Assembly (NCBI RefSeq): GCF_024679095.1
Contig: NC_066516.1
Span: 24,471,718 to 24,535,717 of the forward strand
Source: Eriocheir sinensis
Taxonomy: Eukaryota; Arthropoda; Malacostraca; Decapoda; Varunidae
Reading direction: 5' to 3'
DNA length: 64,000 nt
The position numbers and the translations under genes were made by a program. Positions 36,540-49,235 of the stretch are shown here, one piece after another (positions within the stretch are counted from its first letter, which is position 1; every line of letters starts with the position of its first letter). The notes beneath the pieces were generated by a model, which saw only the letters and a list, made by a program, of their open reading frames with translations, was not told the origin of the DNA and ran no database searches.

Positions 36540-39500
36540 TCCTCGGAGGAAGCTGATGATCCTGTATATTTATCACACCATGGCTCATAAATGTCACTTG
36601 AGGTCTGGAAGTCAAAATGCGTCAGTCCATCTGCCAGGCCGCTGTCGTGCCCCTGGGGTAGTTTAGGACACGTCCTCAGTGTTTTGCAGCACAGTTTTGT
36701 GCTCACTGAAAGGTGTCCTGACAGTAAGAGGGCAACAATAATGTCATCAGGGACACCAACGCGAGCATTGATTATTACTGCGCCGATCATCGCCATCATC
36801 ACCAGCAACATCACTAGCAGCAAAACAAACCAACACCACAGCGATCACCAGCAACACCGATAAAAACACCAAGATCAGCATCATTATCACGTCGTCATTC
36901 GTAATTAAGTCCATGAAGCAGATCTTTAAAAGTTTCCGGTATATATTTGTTTTGGAGACAGCGGTAAACATAACTCCCACTCACTGTGGGTGGAAATGCT
37001 TCCCTTGGCCCTGCCGCGGGAGGCTTCCTCGCCCCGGGCCGCAGCGTCACCTGGGGCGACCGTTGCTCAGCAAGTTTTTCTGCAGGTGAATCACACCTGT
37101 CTTGCTCCTCCTCGATGTCCTGTTCGACTCGATTTCCATTACAGTAAATTAGGACGTCTGGGCACCGTAATTTGCCACAACTCGAAAGAAACACTTGGAG
37201 GAGACATGCGAACCTGTGGAGCTTTGCAGCTGCCTGGGCCTCGGCGTTGCAGCCTCTCCAGATGCTGTTCTAAGATTTCGGACTGCTCGGCCGTCCCTGG
37301 AATGTTGACTGTGTGGAGGGCGAGATTTTGCCTTGCCAACCTTCTGTCTCTCTTGCTTGTCGCACGGTGACACGCTGCCAGTCTGAACTTGAAGCACATC
37401 GCCTGGCAGCTGTTAAGTGTTTCAGACGTAGTTTTATAGAATTTTTTTGTTTTAAGCTACTTTTATATTATTTTTGTTTCTTAATGGGCTACAATTGCAA
37501 AAGCTTATGACTTCAGTGTTTTAGTGTATTGAAATTTTGTATAAAGAACGGGCCGGAAAGAGAACACTGGCCAAGCTGTTGTTAAGGAGGATGAAGAGGG
37601 AAACTAATACAGATGAGGTTGCACTACGTCTTATACAGAGAACACAAATAAATGAGTCGGAACGATCACTTACAAAACAGAAGGATGACTATGACCTTTG
37701 ACATAGGTGAGGATATTCTTTCATCTCTTCACTTTATCCTCATTTGCCTCACTTCGGCGAGCGTGGCCACATCAGCTGGACGCAAGAGTCGTCGCGTCGT
37801 GCCCTCGAGAAAAAAAGAAACGCGTCGCGACGGAATGCATGACCCAGGACGGCATGTGTGGCCCCTAATTTGCTCGTGTAATAAAAGATGATTTCAGTAA
37901 TTTACTCCATTCTGGCGGCTGATTTATGACGCTTTATATAATTTTCTTTCAATCGTCTCGTGTTTGATGAGGCGAAGAGGATGAAGACTAGTGTGTTTCC
38001 ACGTTGATTGGCTGATGATGAGGGTGATGATTGACTCGTGAGGATGTTTTTTTGGCGATTGTGGAGAAATAATTCGTCGACTGGGAAGTATTTGAATAGA
38101 ATGGAAAACTGAGACTCGTGTGAAAGCTTTTTTGTTCACCTGCTATTTATTTATTTTATTTTTTCAGTGAGGTCATATCAAAGACCGGCGAATGAACTGC
38201 CATGTTTATAGATACAAATGCGACCGTTTGAAACGCGATGTACGCTACTCTGTGGGTTGCTGATGATGCCTCGTCCCTCATCATGCTCCTCACCCTAACA
38301 CTTGAAAGTAATATATTGTAGAATTTTAGATATGTTTATGATCAGGTCTAGTGGTGACGCCGTAGGCGTAGAGGAAGGGAGGTGTATCACAGGCACCGAC
38401 TCCTCCGTGTGTGCCTCCCCCACACATGTTCCTTTTCCGAGTCCTTAAGAGTAATATGTGAGGATTTAAAATTGTGTATGGCGAGGCTTATCAGTGAGGC
38501 TGGGGAGGGAGAGACGATAAGGTGCATTACTGAGTCAATTCTCTACGTTCTTGTCCTTCGCCTTGTTTAATTTTCCCAGTATACCGTTCAAGCTCTAGAG
38601 GTTTACATATACCCATGATCAGGCTCCCCAGTAAGGCCGTAGAGGGAGGGAGCCGTAGCAGATTCTCGAGCGATAAGGCAGAGGGAGGCTTGGGGTAGGA
38701 CACGGCCAGGAAGTTACCGGGCGGTCGCTTGTGTTAGGCCTGGCACGGCCGCCTACCCTGAGCCGCCCGCCCCGCCCACCCGTCAGCCGGCCGGCCAGCC
38801 TCTTGCACTCTCACGGTGATCACTTTTTTTTTTCTGTGCGTTGACTCTCGAACAGGTATTTGAAGATTACTTGTGTCTGGGATTCAATAATGTTTAAATA
38901 ACCACGGGAGGTTCACTTATTAATTATTTCGTTAACACAGGTAAAGTTAATTTTTTTAGCATGTCTCTTTCCCTCTCACGGTGGCTACACTTTCTCGGTG
39001 CCTAAGCATTCTTTGTACTTGAGCTTCACCATTGTTTCAGTTTTTTTCACTCTAATCATATAACGGATTAAAAGTTATGTATTTTATCTGCACGCTTCTC
39101 TTTCCCGCTGCTCTTCGCCAGCACCAAACGAGAGCCTCAAACAATACAGTTGAGTTTGTGAATGTCAAGCGAGCGCCTGTTTATGCTCGGCCGGGGAGGA
39201 CAAGGCAGGTGAGCCGCATAACCAATTACGTCCTGATCCGGGTTACCTGAACTCACCTGAGAGGATTCAGTGCAGGTGTGCCGTGCTGATGACAGAGCTC
39301 GCCTCCCTGGGTTCGTAGATTGAAACGGTTCATGAAATCCATCTGTTACGACTGACGCTATGAATAAGATCCGTGGCATGGGAGCGAGGGATTACAGCAA
39401 TTAAACTGGTGTAGTGGGAGTGTATTCTTTTTATATACACGGATTCTATTTTGGAACGTAGCTATTCTTAAATTCAGTGGCTCCTCTGACAAAGGGTATA

Positions 39501-40338
39501 AGGTGCTTTTCGTGAAATTGTGAACGTCTCCTTTCTTACTCTTATGGAAGTGAAGTTACATGGTCTAGTCTGGGAGTGAAAACCCGAGTGGCAGTTAATG
39601 GATTGGTAACGTTCTGTATCTTGTTATTCTAAGTCGTGATGTTTGTTTTTGGGGGGAGATCAGGGCAAGGGTCATTGTGTGTATGTTTCTGTGTTTTTGT
39701 GCTCTGGTTTGCGGCAAGCGTGCATGGACAAACAACAAGCACTTTTCCTGTAAGCCTCGAGAAGCTGTTAGTGGGTGGCTGAGGGGGGCGTACGCATACC
39801 AGTAGCACGGTGAGTCCCCCTACCGCAGAGCCCTTATCTAAACCACGACATTCTCCGTGCCCTTGCCGGCCACCAGGACAACCTCAGCCTCGATGCCGGT
39901 GACACTAGACTTTTGTTCCCCAGTAAAGAAGCCAGCTCAAAAGGAAAAAAAGAAAACAAGGAAAAGGTCAGGAAAACATAGCTTAAAAAAAAAGGGACAG
40001 GAAAAGATATGCGTCAACCTGCTACCTCCCTATTGGGCTCTGGGACACTAATAATCCCTGTTACTTGTTATTGGATCACTGTGACATTTATTCAACTCGC
40101 CCAACGTTTCAAACACTCTGGTCTGATTAGTCTGGGGACGTATGCATGACAGACCTCGCGAGTAATTAGAGTGTCCTCCTCGTATTTTGTCGTGGTTAAT
40201 GATATTCTGTCAGGGATGTTGATCCCCAGGTATTTAGGCGAGCAGAGGTGCCGTGCGTGTTGCCTCATACGGAGCCTCATCTCGGGCCTGTGAAGACTGC
40301 CGAAGGACGAGATGAGGCGCCAAGACGTTACACTACAG
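36540..40338. other. Presumed intron sequence, no gene recognised
   Basis: Mostly unique. A CAC/CAT-type patch lies at 36760-36900. At 36990-37400 overlapping frames on both strands look somewhat protein-like but share no known domain. A pyrimidine tract ending TTTTTTCAG at 38159-38167 is a good acceptor-like site; entered in phase 2 it would give nine codons before a stop. 38740-38810 is very GC-rich (CCGGCCGGCC type). No complete gene is supported. Confidence 0.4.
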
Positions 40339-40531
40339 CAGCGGTTCTTAAACTTTTTACTACGTACTACGCCCCCTCTAGGAATGGGTATATCCTTCCA
40401 CGCCCCCCTTGCATATTGCTCATGTTCTTGTTAGGATAATAAATATTCCAACAACAGATATTCCAACTTTCCCCCCCAAGGCTCGCGCCCCCCGTGGAAA
40501 TTATTAACGCCCCCAAGTTAAAGAAACACTG
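40339..40531. mobile_element. hAT-like MITE, 193 bp
   Basis: The left end CAGCGGTTCTTAAACTT and the reverse complement of the right end, CAGTGTTTCTTTAACTT, form terminal inverted repeats of 17 bp. The interior carries the CGCCCCCC-type blocks typical of small hAT-derived elements. No coding capacity. The flanking 8-mers (40331-40338 and 40532-40539) do not match, so the target duplication has eroded or the boundaries differ slightly. Confidence 0.72.
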
Positions 40532-41434
40532 GCCAGTGGAGTAAGGTATATGGCAAACACTATTCGTGCATTAGATTGGGGTCGTAAGCTGAGTGCTGCG
40601 AGGTTGGGGAGGTGGGGAGGGGGGGGGGCTTGTCGAAAGAGAGAAGGAGGGAGTCATGTCAAGCTGTCTCGCAGGGTTTACTGACAGTGTGACCTGAACC
40701 CTCGCTCTACGAACTGGCGACCTTTTCACCTGTAGCCCACGCACCTATCACAGCAGCTCTCCCTTCCTTCCCTTCCCTCACCTGTCCAACTTTTTCTTCC
40801 CCTCACATCACAGAACGACAAATCTCTCACGACCTTGTATATCTTCCACGTTCCACTCATCCCTTTCGCTCGTAGGCTGTTACATCCCTCCCTTATCCCA
40901 CTCACATTCGGTCAGATTCTTACCTTAATGCTCATCCCCCTCAAAGCTTGTTACGTCCCTCTTATCCCGTGTCTCACATTCCCTAATACAACCTTCCATT
41001 CTCACTCATCCACCTCATATAGCTTGTCTCATCCCACTCACCACTTCCTATACCCCCCCCCCCCCCGCGTAAATCCATTCCTTAATTCACACTGATCCCA
41101 CTCACCACCCCACTCCTTCACTTTATACACCATACTCAGTCCCTCGCCACTCATGTCTTTTAAATCTCTTCTCTCACCCCACACATATTTTTACCCTCTT
41201 CCCTCACATTCCTGGCCTCACTCAGCCCTCTCATCCCTTCCCTCCCGCATCCCTTCTCCATCTCGTTGCCGCTGCAGTATTACCAAATGGGCGATGACCT
41301 TCGTAGCGTGTAATCCCCGATGGGTGGCGACGTGGGGATACTGCTGCTTACAGAGAGGAGGAGGAGGAGGAAAGATGGTAATGATGATTTTTTTTTTTTT
41401 TACTTTTTATTTAATTTTACTATATTTTACTTAC

Positions 41435-41481
<47 letters not shown>

Positions 41482-41790
41482 AGGGCCCGGCTTCAAGGTG
41501 TATGGCCGTTTCAGGGTCGCCGAGTGATCACGTGACCGAATATTACCTCTCTCCTTCCTCCCTATTTGCATATGGATGGTGACGAGTCCTGAGGGAACGC
41601 CTGGCATGCCACTACGCCACCACCACCACCACCTCACTCTCACCCAAACCCCAACCCCACCACTATGTCACCCAAGCTCCTCGCGCACTTCAGCACCCGC
41701 CTCAATATCCCTCCCAAGGCTTGCAGTGCCGGGAATGTGGTGCCTCCGCCGGCGTGTTGGCGGGCGAGGAGAGTCAGTCTGCCGCACCAG
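40532..41790. other. C/T-rich sequence and microsatellites, no gene recognised
   Basis: 40740-41270 is C/T/A-rich with loosely repeated CATTCCCTCATCCCACTCAC-like blocks. A T14 run lies near 41389 and a GT tract at about 41440-41479. The segment ends at the LINE junction near 41791. Confidence 0.55.
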
Positions 41791-44011
41791 CTGATCTAGT
41801 TAACGAAGTAAATGTTGGTCCAATTTTTAGTTCTAGCGATCACCGAACAATCACATTCAACATCAATATGAAAGAAAGTAAAGTACCTCCTAGTAAAGAA
41901 AAGGTGCCTGATTATCAGAGAGCGAATTTTGCAAGACTCCGATCAATTCTAAATAATTCTGACTGGACTGAAATCACGGCGGAAACAGATATTGATAAAT
42001 CTTGGGGGGACTTCACCACAATATTGAACAATGCCATAAGCATATGCGTACCCTATCGTAACAGACGTTCAGCTTCTAAGAAGAAACCCAAATGGTGGAA
42101 TAACGAAATTCAAAATAGCCTATCTCTTAAAAAACGCGTATACAGTAGGTACATATCATCTCAGAGCGAGGCTGACAAATTAGAGTTGGACAGAATTCGC
42201 CGCGAAACCAAGAAATTAATAAAACGAAGCAAGAAAAATCTTGAAGAATATATAGCGGAAACAAGTAAATCTAATCCTAAAGAATTTTTCAGCTATGTAA
42301 ATAATAAAAAGTCACTCACTTGTGGTATCGGACCGCTTGCTAATGAAAATGGTAACCACACGAACGATGAAAATGAAATGGCTACAATCCTAAATAACTT
42401 TTTCGCATCCGTATTTACCGACGAAGATTGTTTATCACCTCAACCGCCGGAGGTTAGAAGGACCGAAAAGATGTTAAGTGGCGTGCTCATCGTAGAAAGT
42501 GACATTTACGCACAATTGAAAAGATTAAAGTAAGCAAAGCTCCTGGTCCAGACAAAATTACCCTAGGGTCTTAAAAGAAATCAAACATCAAATGTGTAAA
42601 CCGCTCTCCATCATATTCAATAAATCTTTAACAGCTGGAAAAGTTCCGTCGGATTGAAAGCTTGCAAATGTCACACCAATTTTCAAAAAGGGGGACAAGT
42701 CTCATCCTGGAAACTATCGACCAATTAGCCTGACATCTATTGTTTGTAAGTTAATGGAGACTATCATTCGCGACAATATGGTGAAATTCTTCGAAGAAAA
42801 TAATATAATAAATAATTCGCAACATGGCTTCCGTAGTAAACGTTCGTGTTTGACTAACTTACTTGATTTTTTTTCACTATATTTTTGAGGTGTTCGATGA
42901 AAGCAGATCAGTAGATATCATATATCTGGATTTTCAAAAGGCATTTGATAAGGTCCCCACCACCGATTGCTCAGCAAACTACTGGCGCACGGTATCTCGG
43001 GTAACATTCACAATTGGCTTATGGACTGGCTCTCTGAGCGGAAACAGAGAGTAGTTCTAAACGGTGTTACATCTAACTGGCTCGATGTCAAAAGCGGCGT
43101 ACCTCAGGATCAGTGCTTGGCCCCATGCTCTTCTTAATTTATGTTAATGATATCGATGATGGGCTCACTTGCAAAGTATCAAAATTTGCTGATGACACAA
43201 AATTGCTAGTAAAGTAACTGCGATACTCGACGAAAAGCTTTACAATCAGATATAGATCGACTTGCACGTTGGGCCAATCAATGGCAAATGAAATTTAACG
43301 TTGAGAAATGTAAAGTGTTGCACATCGGAAAAATAACAATCACGTTCGGTACGTAATGAATGGCCAACAACTTTCTGCAGTAAGTAAAGAAAAGGATCTT
43401 GGAATCACTATATCAAGCGATTTAAAGCCCGGTCAGCATTGTTCAGAGGTAGTTAAAACTGCAAATAAATTGGTTGGCTTCATCGGACGAGTCTTTAATA
43501 ATAAATCGGAAAAAGTAATATTAAAACTGTATAATTCGTTGGTTCGACCCCGTCTAGAGTACTGTGTACAGTTTTGGTCTCCTACTACAGAAAAGACATA
43601 GAAAAGTTGGAACGGGTCCAACGAAGAGTAACAAAGATGATTCCTAGGTTGAGAAATTTGTCATATGAACAAAGGCTTAAAGAAGTAAATTTATTCAGCC
43701 TATCAAAACGAAGAATGCGAGGCGATCTAATAGAAGTGTTTAAAATGTTCAAAGGATTCAGTGATATTAATGCGGAAGATTACTTTAGAATTGATCGATC
43801 AAATAGAACAAGAAGAAATCACAATTTGAAGATAAGTGGTAAAAGATTCTCATCGCACGAAGCTAAACACTTCTTCTTCAATCGAGTTGTTAACGTTTGG
43901 AACTCTCTACCTTGTGATGTCGTTGATAGTACAACAGTTACGGCCTTCAAGAATAGATTAGACAAGTGTTTTGAATCCAACCAGCAACTAAGATATTACT
44001 CATTGTCGTAA
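41791..44011 (+). pseudogene. CR1-like endonuclease/reverse transcriptase pseudogene
   Basis: The first frame runs from 41791 to a stop at 42531. The reading then shifts just before SKAPGPDK at about 42535, again near 42568, near 42865-42890, near 42960, near 43110 and near 43215, and there is an in-frame TGA where Trp is expected at about 42655. Recognisable landmarks are VTPIFKKGD near 42670, YRPISLTS near 42718, HGFRSKRSCLTNLL near 42824, the first catalytic block LDFQKAFDK at 42928-42954 and the second, FADD, at 43186-43197. The C-terminal block RRMRGDLIEVFKMF near 43711 is the CR1-type region. With at least six disabling changes this copy cannot encode an active polymerase. Confidence 0.9.
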
Positions 44012-44323
44012 TAACGTTAAGTTCTTTCGAATACTGGTGTCCTTGTCCGCTTTTATCGCCCGGTTAGTGGTAGCAGTAATGGTAGTTCTTTCCTCTTTCC
44101 TACATAAATTCCATGCAGTTTTTCCATGCTGCATGGTTCTTTTTCCTTTCCTGCCAGCTTTGGCTGGAGGGATGGGGGGGTGGGGAGGAGCCTTCGCCTT
44201 TGCTGTCCTTCATCTTCCACCTTTGATTAGATAGTTAGTGTAGCTTGTCACAAACAACCTCGTAAGGACCAGCAGGTCTGCTGTTGTTTGTTCTTCCTTT
44301 GTGTTCCTTTGTGTTCCTTTGTG
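41791..44323 (+). mobile_element. CR1-like LINE, 5'-truncated copy A
   Basis: Homology begins inside the C-terminal part of the endonuclease domain (an SSSDHRTITF block near 41829-41858), so most of the endonuclease is missing, as is usual for 5'-truncated LINE insertions. The linker, reverse transcriptase and C-terminal region follow to a stop at 44009-44011. The 3' untranslated part runs to about 44323. It contains a short palindrome CAGCAGGTCTGCTG near 44270 and ends in about three copies of the 10-mer TTCCTTTGTG, the kind of short tandem tail on which CR1/L2-type elements end. A flanking target duplication is not clear. The CR1 assignment rests on the conserved tail motif of the protein around 43611-43755. 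Confidence 0.88.
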
Positions 44324-44989
44324 CACCCTGGGACGCCGAGGCTAACAGACGGAAGCTGGAGTCGAGGGAGAAAGTTTACTCATGGTTTCCTTCTTCATCT
44401 CGTTAGGGTGGATGCTGGGTGGGATATGAGACAACTAGAGGAAAAGTCACTCCTCTCTCTCCCACTTCCCTCCTACTCCTCCTTCTCCTCCTCCTACTCC
44501 TACTCCTCCTCCTCTTCTTATAGGCGCATGACAAGTAGCCAACAAGCCGCCAGGTGTCGCGTATTAATTAGGCCGCACCTGCCACCTGACGAACCCCCAC
44601 GTGTGTTCGCTCCTCGCCTCGCCTGAATGCCAAGCTCCGATCTTCATAACGTCAAACACAGCACGCCGAGCAGGATTAGCGTTCGAGAAAACAAGCCATG
44701 AATAGTCACCGATCGCCTATTAATACTTGGCGCGTCACACACTCCGGTTCAGGTGATGCACGAGAGATTCACTTTTCATTAGCCACTGTCTTTGTGTGTC
44801 ATTGCTGTACTCTCTTGTGTTTGGACAGTTTTCTCGTCAACTTTTTTTGTAATTGGCTATATGTAGTGAGCTTTCTTGTAGCGGGCTTATCTATTGCGGG
44901 CTTATTTGCAGCGGGCTTTTATTTATCCATTTTTGTCCTTGCGCTGCCGCCCTTACCGTAAGAAAAAATATGGCATTATCCCTGAGTAA
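44324..44989. other. Unique sequence, no gene recognised
   Basis: A CTC/TAC-rich patch lies at 44440-44520; the rest is unique with no exon signals. Confidence 0.5.
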
Positions 44990-45133
44990 TGTGTGTGCTT
45001 GTTCATTGTAAGAGAATAAGAATCGTCTCTCTGTTTGCGGGAGATTATTGAAGTTTTCACGCACGCATTCACTGTAATATCACATACACAGACACACACA
45101 TTTGTTATCAGGACGCACCGACGCTTGCCACCT
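44990..45133 (+). repeat. Paired direct repeat, copy 1 (about 144 bp)
   Basis: Recurs in the same orientation at 46921-47064 with roughly ten differences. Shared blocks include ATCGTCTCTCTGTTTGCGGG and ATTTGTTATCAGGACG. The frames are interrupted, so it is not coding. Confidence 0.92.
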
Positions 45134-45451
45134 GCATCCTGCCAGCACATGCGGAGGAATCTTCAGAGCGGCGAGGCGGTAACACGACTTTTTCCAATAA
45201 CAATTACACTTTTTTGATGGCGAGAGAGTAGCCTTGAACTCCATTTTCTATCGGTCACTCCGGGGCAGCTGCACGGGACAAAGAAAGGGGTTGTATTGTG
45301 AAGCCGCTGTTGTTGGCCATCACCACGCCCTTCCCTGCGCCCTCCCCTCCGTCTTGAAAGGGTTAAATCCCCGGTGAAATGCGGTGGTTTATTTATATTT
45401 GCTTTCAACGCGGTTCATCTATCTTTCAGTGTTGTGTGAATGGCGGGGTAC

Positions 45452-45587
<136 letters not shown>

Positions 45588-46920
45588 CGCCGCAGGGACT
45601 TTTCTGTTGTTTTTGCTCCCTTGTAAGGCAAACACTCAGCAACAATCTCAGTGACGCAACTTTCCTGTTTGCACGCTCTGTGAGACTTTAAACTTAAGTG
45701 TGGCGGTAGCGTGTGAGTGTTGGCATGAGGTGAGCGGGCGGGGGGAAGTAATTACTGAGGCATAGTGTTCGTGTTTGCCAGGCATTCCCTCACACCTGCC
45801 CGGCTCTTTCGCGGCAGTCAAGGTCAGTCGAGAATGAGGTGACTGTGTCTGGCCTGCGAGGCGTGGCGGGGCTGACGCGGTGCTATGGTTGTGGGCGATG
45901 AAGCCGCCACTGTAGGGCACTGCTCCGCTGATTACATAAAACATACATGAAGCGGCCGCCGACACACGCACATTAAAGCTGGCAGAGCGGGATGTTTGGG
46001 GCTTGTTTACTGATATATGTTGTGTTACTTTGATTCTTTTGGTTCTTTCCCTGTGTGTTTTCGTCCATGTGCCTCAGTGACCCTGGCGTGCGTGACAGCC
46101 ATGAACATTACTCTCTTTTCTGCCGAAGTAAAAATCTTTGAGGTATTTGTTATTTTTCACGATTTTCAATTTCTCAGCGCTCTTGATCTAGGTTTAATGA
46201 GTGTATATATAGTAGGTATATAATGCATAACCTTGAAATTCTAAATGGAAGTGTATTGAATGAAGTAGACATGGGAGACTATAAATGATAAGTAAGAAAG
46301 GACAAAGCTAGTAGAGGTTGCCCAGAATTTTGTGCGGCAAGTCCATCGTCTCCCTCCGCCTCAGGTCTCTCGATAAATAACAGACGAAGTTAAAGGGAAG
46401 GAAAGTTTAGATTGATTCACACGTTCCATCCTCTTCCCTCCTTCCTTCACGAGGCACACACACGGATGAGCCACGGCGGGGAGAAAGCAGGTGGCCCAGC
46501 CTGGAGGGAAGGCACACTGGGCAGGTTGTATGAAGCAAGTTGCAGTCAAAGGTCGCTTCTTCTCTATTGATCCTGGGCGAGCCTCAGAAAGTCCCGCTGG
46601 AAAGACGGTGCTCAATAAATTATGCAAGTGTTCAGCTCAGCGGCAAAAATAGCACCAGACAGCGCGGCCGAGGGTCAATGGCTGCTTGGTTCTCCAGTTT
46701 GTGGCATGATCCTGAATTTTTAATGGAGGGATTTTTACCAGTTGGAGCCAGTCGAGGTGGGTGGGGAGGTGGTAAGGAAGGAGGAAGCAAGAAGGAAGTG
46801 GGAAGAAGATGGCAGGGTGAGGGGGTGACTGATTGTAAGGGGTGTGTCGTGGGGTGTATTTCCTTTTCTCAATGTCCTCCCAAAATTCTGCAAAACCCCC
46901 GATCTCTCATCACCCCCGCC

Positions 46921-47064
46921 TGTGCGTGCTTGTTCATTGTAACATAATATGAATCGTCTCTCTGTTTGCGGGAGATTATTGAAGTTCTCACGCACGCATT
47001 CACTGTAATATCACATACACAAACACACACATTTGTTATCAGGACGTACCAACGCTTGCCACCT
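46921..47064 (+). repeat. Paired direct repeat, copy 2 (about 144 bp)
   Basis: Second copy of 44990-45133, about 1.8 kb downstream in the same orientation. The intervening 45590-46920 sequence has no recognised gene. Confidence 0.92.
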
Positions 47065-47073
47065 TAACCTTAG

Positions 47074-47248
47074 CTACTCACAGCCCCATCCTCACTTTAC
47101 CTTACTTCACATGTCATTTCCCTATACGTACTAAGGCCCACATCCAAACACCGCAACTTCCAACTCACAGCCCCATCCTCACCTCACCTTACTTCACATG
47201 TTATTTCCCTATACGTACTAAGACCCACATCCCAACACCACAACTTTC
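47074..47248. repeat. Tandem duplication, 87-bp unit
   Basis: Two units starting near 47074 and 47161 share CTCACAGCCCCATCCTCAC and ATTTCCCTATACGTACTAAG. They follow directly after direct repeat copy 2. Confidence 0.93.
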
Positions 47249-47523
47249 ATTTTCGTACACATACTATTCTCAAAATCTCTTCCTCTTCCTCCTTCCTTCT
47301 CCCCTGTTCCGCTCCCCCTCCCTCCAGCCACACAGTCCAGCGCTCACACTTCGGAAGTCCGCCGCACCAGCCACATCAAATACGTCCCCGCGTCTCATAT
47401 TCCGTCGCTCGAGGTATTGAAATATTTCTGGAGTAAACTCACTTGATTTTTTTTTTATCCTCTTTCTCGCTCTGTGTGTGTGTGGGGGGGGGGTGAGGAG
47501 GAGGGGGGGAGTGTGTGTGCATT

Positions 47524-47526
<3 letters not shown>

Positions 47527-47613
<87 letters not shown>
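47527..47613. repeat. (GT)n-(GA)n compound microsatellite
   Basis: About 36 bp of GT abuts about 51 bp of GA. A CTC trinucleotide tract lies nearby at about 47687-47720. Confidence 0.96.
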
Positions 47614-47618
<5 letters not shown>

Positions 47619-47830
47619 CTCTGCCTTGTGGACCTGTTTCCTCGGGGTCATATAAGGACTCTTCTCTCCTTTCCTTCTCTTCTTCTTCCTCCTCCTCCTC
47701 CTCCTCCTCCTCCTCCTCCTCGTCCTCCAAACACTTACTGGCAGCCGGACTGAGTTTCCTTGAACTTTTCCTTCGTAAACCTTTGAAACATTGTCCCGGA
47801 AAACTCACCTTTATTTGACTATATACCTAC

Positions 47831-48069
<239 letters not shown>

Positions 48070-48264
48070 TATGATCAACATGTTTACACACACACCTGTC
48101 GATTCATTAAATCTCAGGAACGCTCCCACGGTCCCCGGCACGTAGAGGCGGAGACGTGCGTTCGTGTGTCCATCCTTTCGCAGCTCATCGACGTCGTCTG
48201 CTAAGTAATCGATGTGCTGCGTGGCGTCCTTAAGAAATTTCAGTTCCAAGTACGACATTGTTAA

Positions 48265-48525
48265 CTTACCTAATCTAACAACCTGACCGAATAAAAGCTA
48301 ACGTAATCCAATTCAGCCTAAGCTTATGTAATCTGACGTGATCTAATAAAATCCAATCCAATCTTGACCTAACAATATATTCCAACTCAACCCAACTTAA
48401 CTCAGCTCATTCCGAACCTACTCCAACTCAACCCAGTCCAACTCACTTCGAATCAACCCAACCCAATCCAGCCCAACTCATCTCAGCCCAACCCTGTACG
48501 TAACCCAACCCAACTTTATCTCACA
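48265..48525. repeat. Degenerate pentamer-type repeat (CCAAC/TCCAA-like)
   Basis: About 260 bp is built from variants of AACCC, CCAAC, TCCAA and CTAAT, with almost no G on this strand (such as CAACCCAACCCAATCCAGCC). The 5-bp phasing is loose. It resembles a decayed simple or telomere-like repeat and has no coding potential. Confidence 0.7.
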
Positions 48526-48902
48526 ACTGACAGGCGGTGCAGAGACGAGGTTCAAGGCAAATTGGGTGGCAGGCCAAAGGAAAGTGAGACCCTGTTGTGT
48601 GTCAGGGCGCGTCGGGGCAGGCAGAGGGTCGGCGCTGAAGTGTTCCCAAGGGGCGAGGCAGGAGTGGGTAGGTGCAGGGAAGGAATGCCGTGCCCGAGGT
48701 GGAGCTGCGGGGGGACACGGGCAGGTGGGTGGTGGGTATGCGGCGTGGAGAAGACTGTTGAAAAAAAAGGAGGAAAAATGCCTGGAAGTCAATGAAGGCT
48801 TTGAGAGCTAATTTGTGCTGACTCACAGTGAATAATGCGTGTTGGAGGTGGACTTGGCAGTGTGTAGTGTGGGGCGGAGGTGGATCTGGCCTCGTCAGAT
48901 AT

Positions 48903-49235
48903 GGATGAGCACCGCCGAAGGAGTTTGGCGAATGTCTCGTGCAAGAAAGAGATACTGGGCGGGGCGGCGAGTGGCTGGGCAGAAGGACACTTGTGAAGCG
49001 AGGGAGGTGTTGAAGGGAGCGTAGATGAGTATCTTGATGTGGACACCGCTGGAGGAGTTTGGCGAATAATTCGTATACAAGAAAGAGACACTAGGCGACG
49101 TAACGAGGGGGTGGGTTGGGCAAGGAAGGTGCTGAAGAGAGTATAGATGAGTATCTTGATAAGAGCACCGCTGGAGGAGTTTGACGAATAATTAATATCG
49201 GCAAGAGACACATGGCGGGGCGGGGCGGGGTGGGG
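48903..49235. repeat. Tandem repeat, three units of about 125-133 bp
   Basis: The blocks GCACCGC[CT]G[AG]AGGAGTTTG and CAAGAAAGAGA.AC recur near 48909, 49042 and 49165. The first two units also share a GGGCAAGGAAGGTG-like 3' part. The preceding 48526-48902 is purine-rich unique sequence. The Ser/Thr-rich minus-strand frame across the array follows the repeat and is not supported as coding. Confidence 0.85.

Noticed and set aside
35792..36590. Open frames of up to 254 codons across the 45-bp repeat
   Set aside because: The frames are open because the unit is a multiple of three; several frames on both strands are open at once and none shows a codon pattern of its own.
36990..37400. Overlapping protein-like frames on both strands
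   Set aside because: No known motif, no paired splice sites and frames that switch; could be a decayed fragment but cannot be supported. The CTGCAG/GTGAAT site near 37083 is too weak for a second recursive splice site.
45725..45731. ATGAG/GTGAGC as a minimal third first exon in phase 2
   Set aside because: An ATG directly joined to a donor is expected often by chance and nothing else marks the site.
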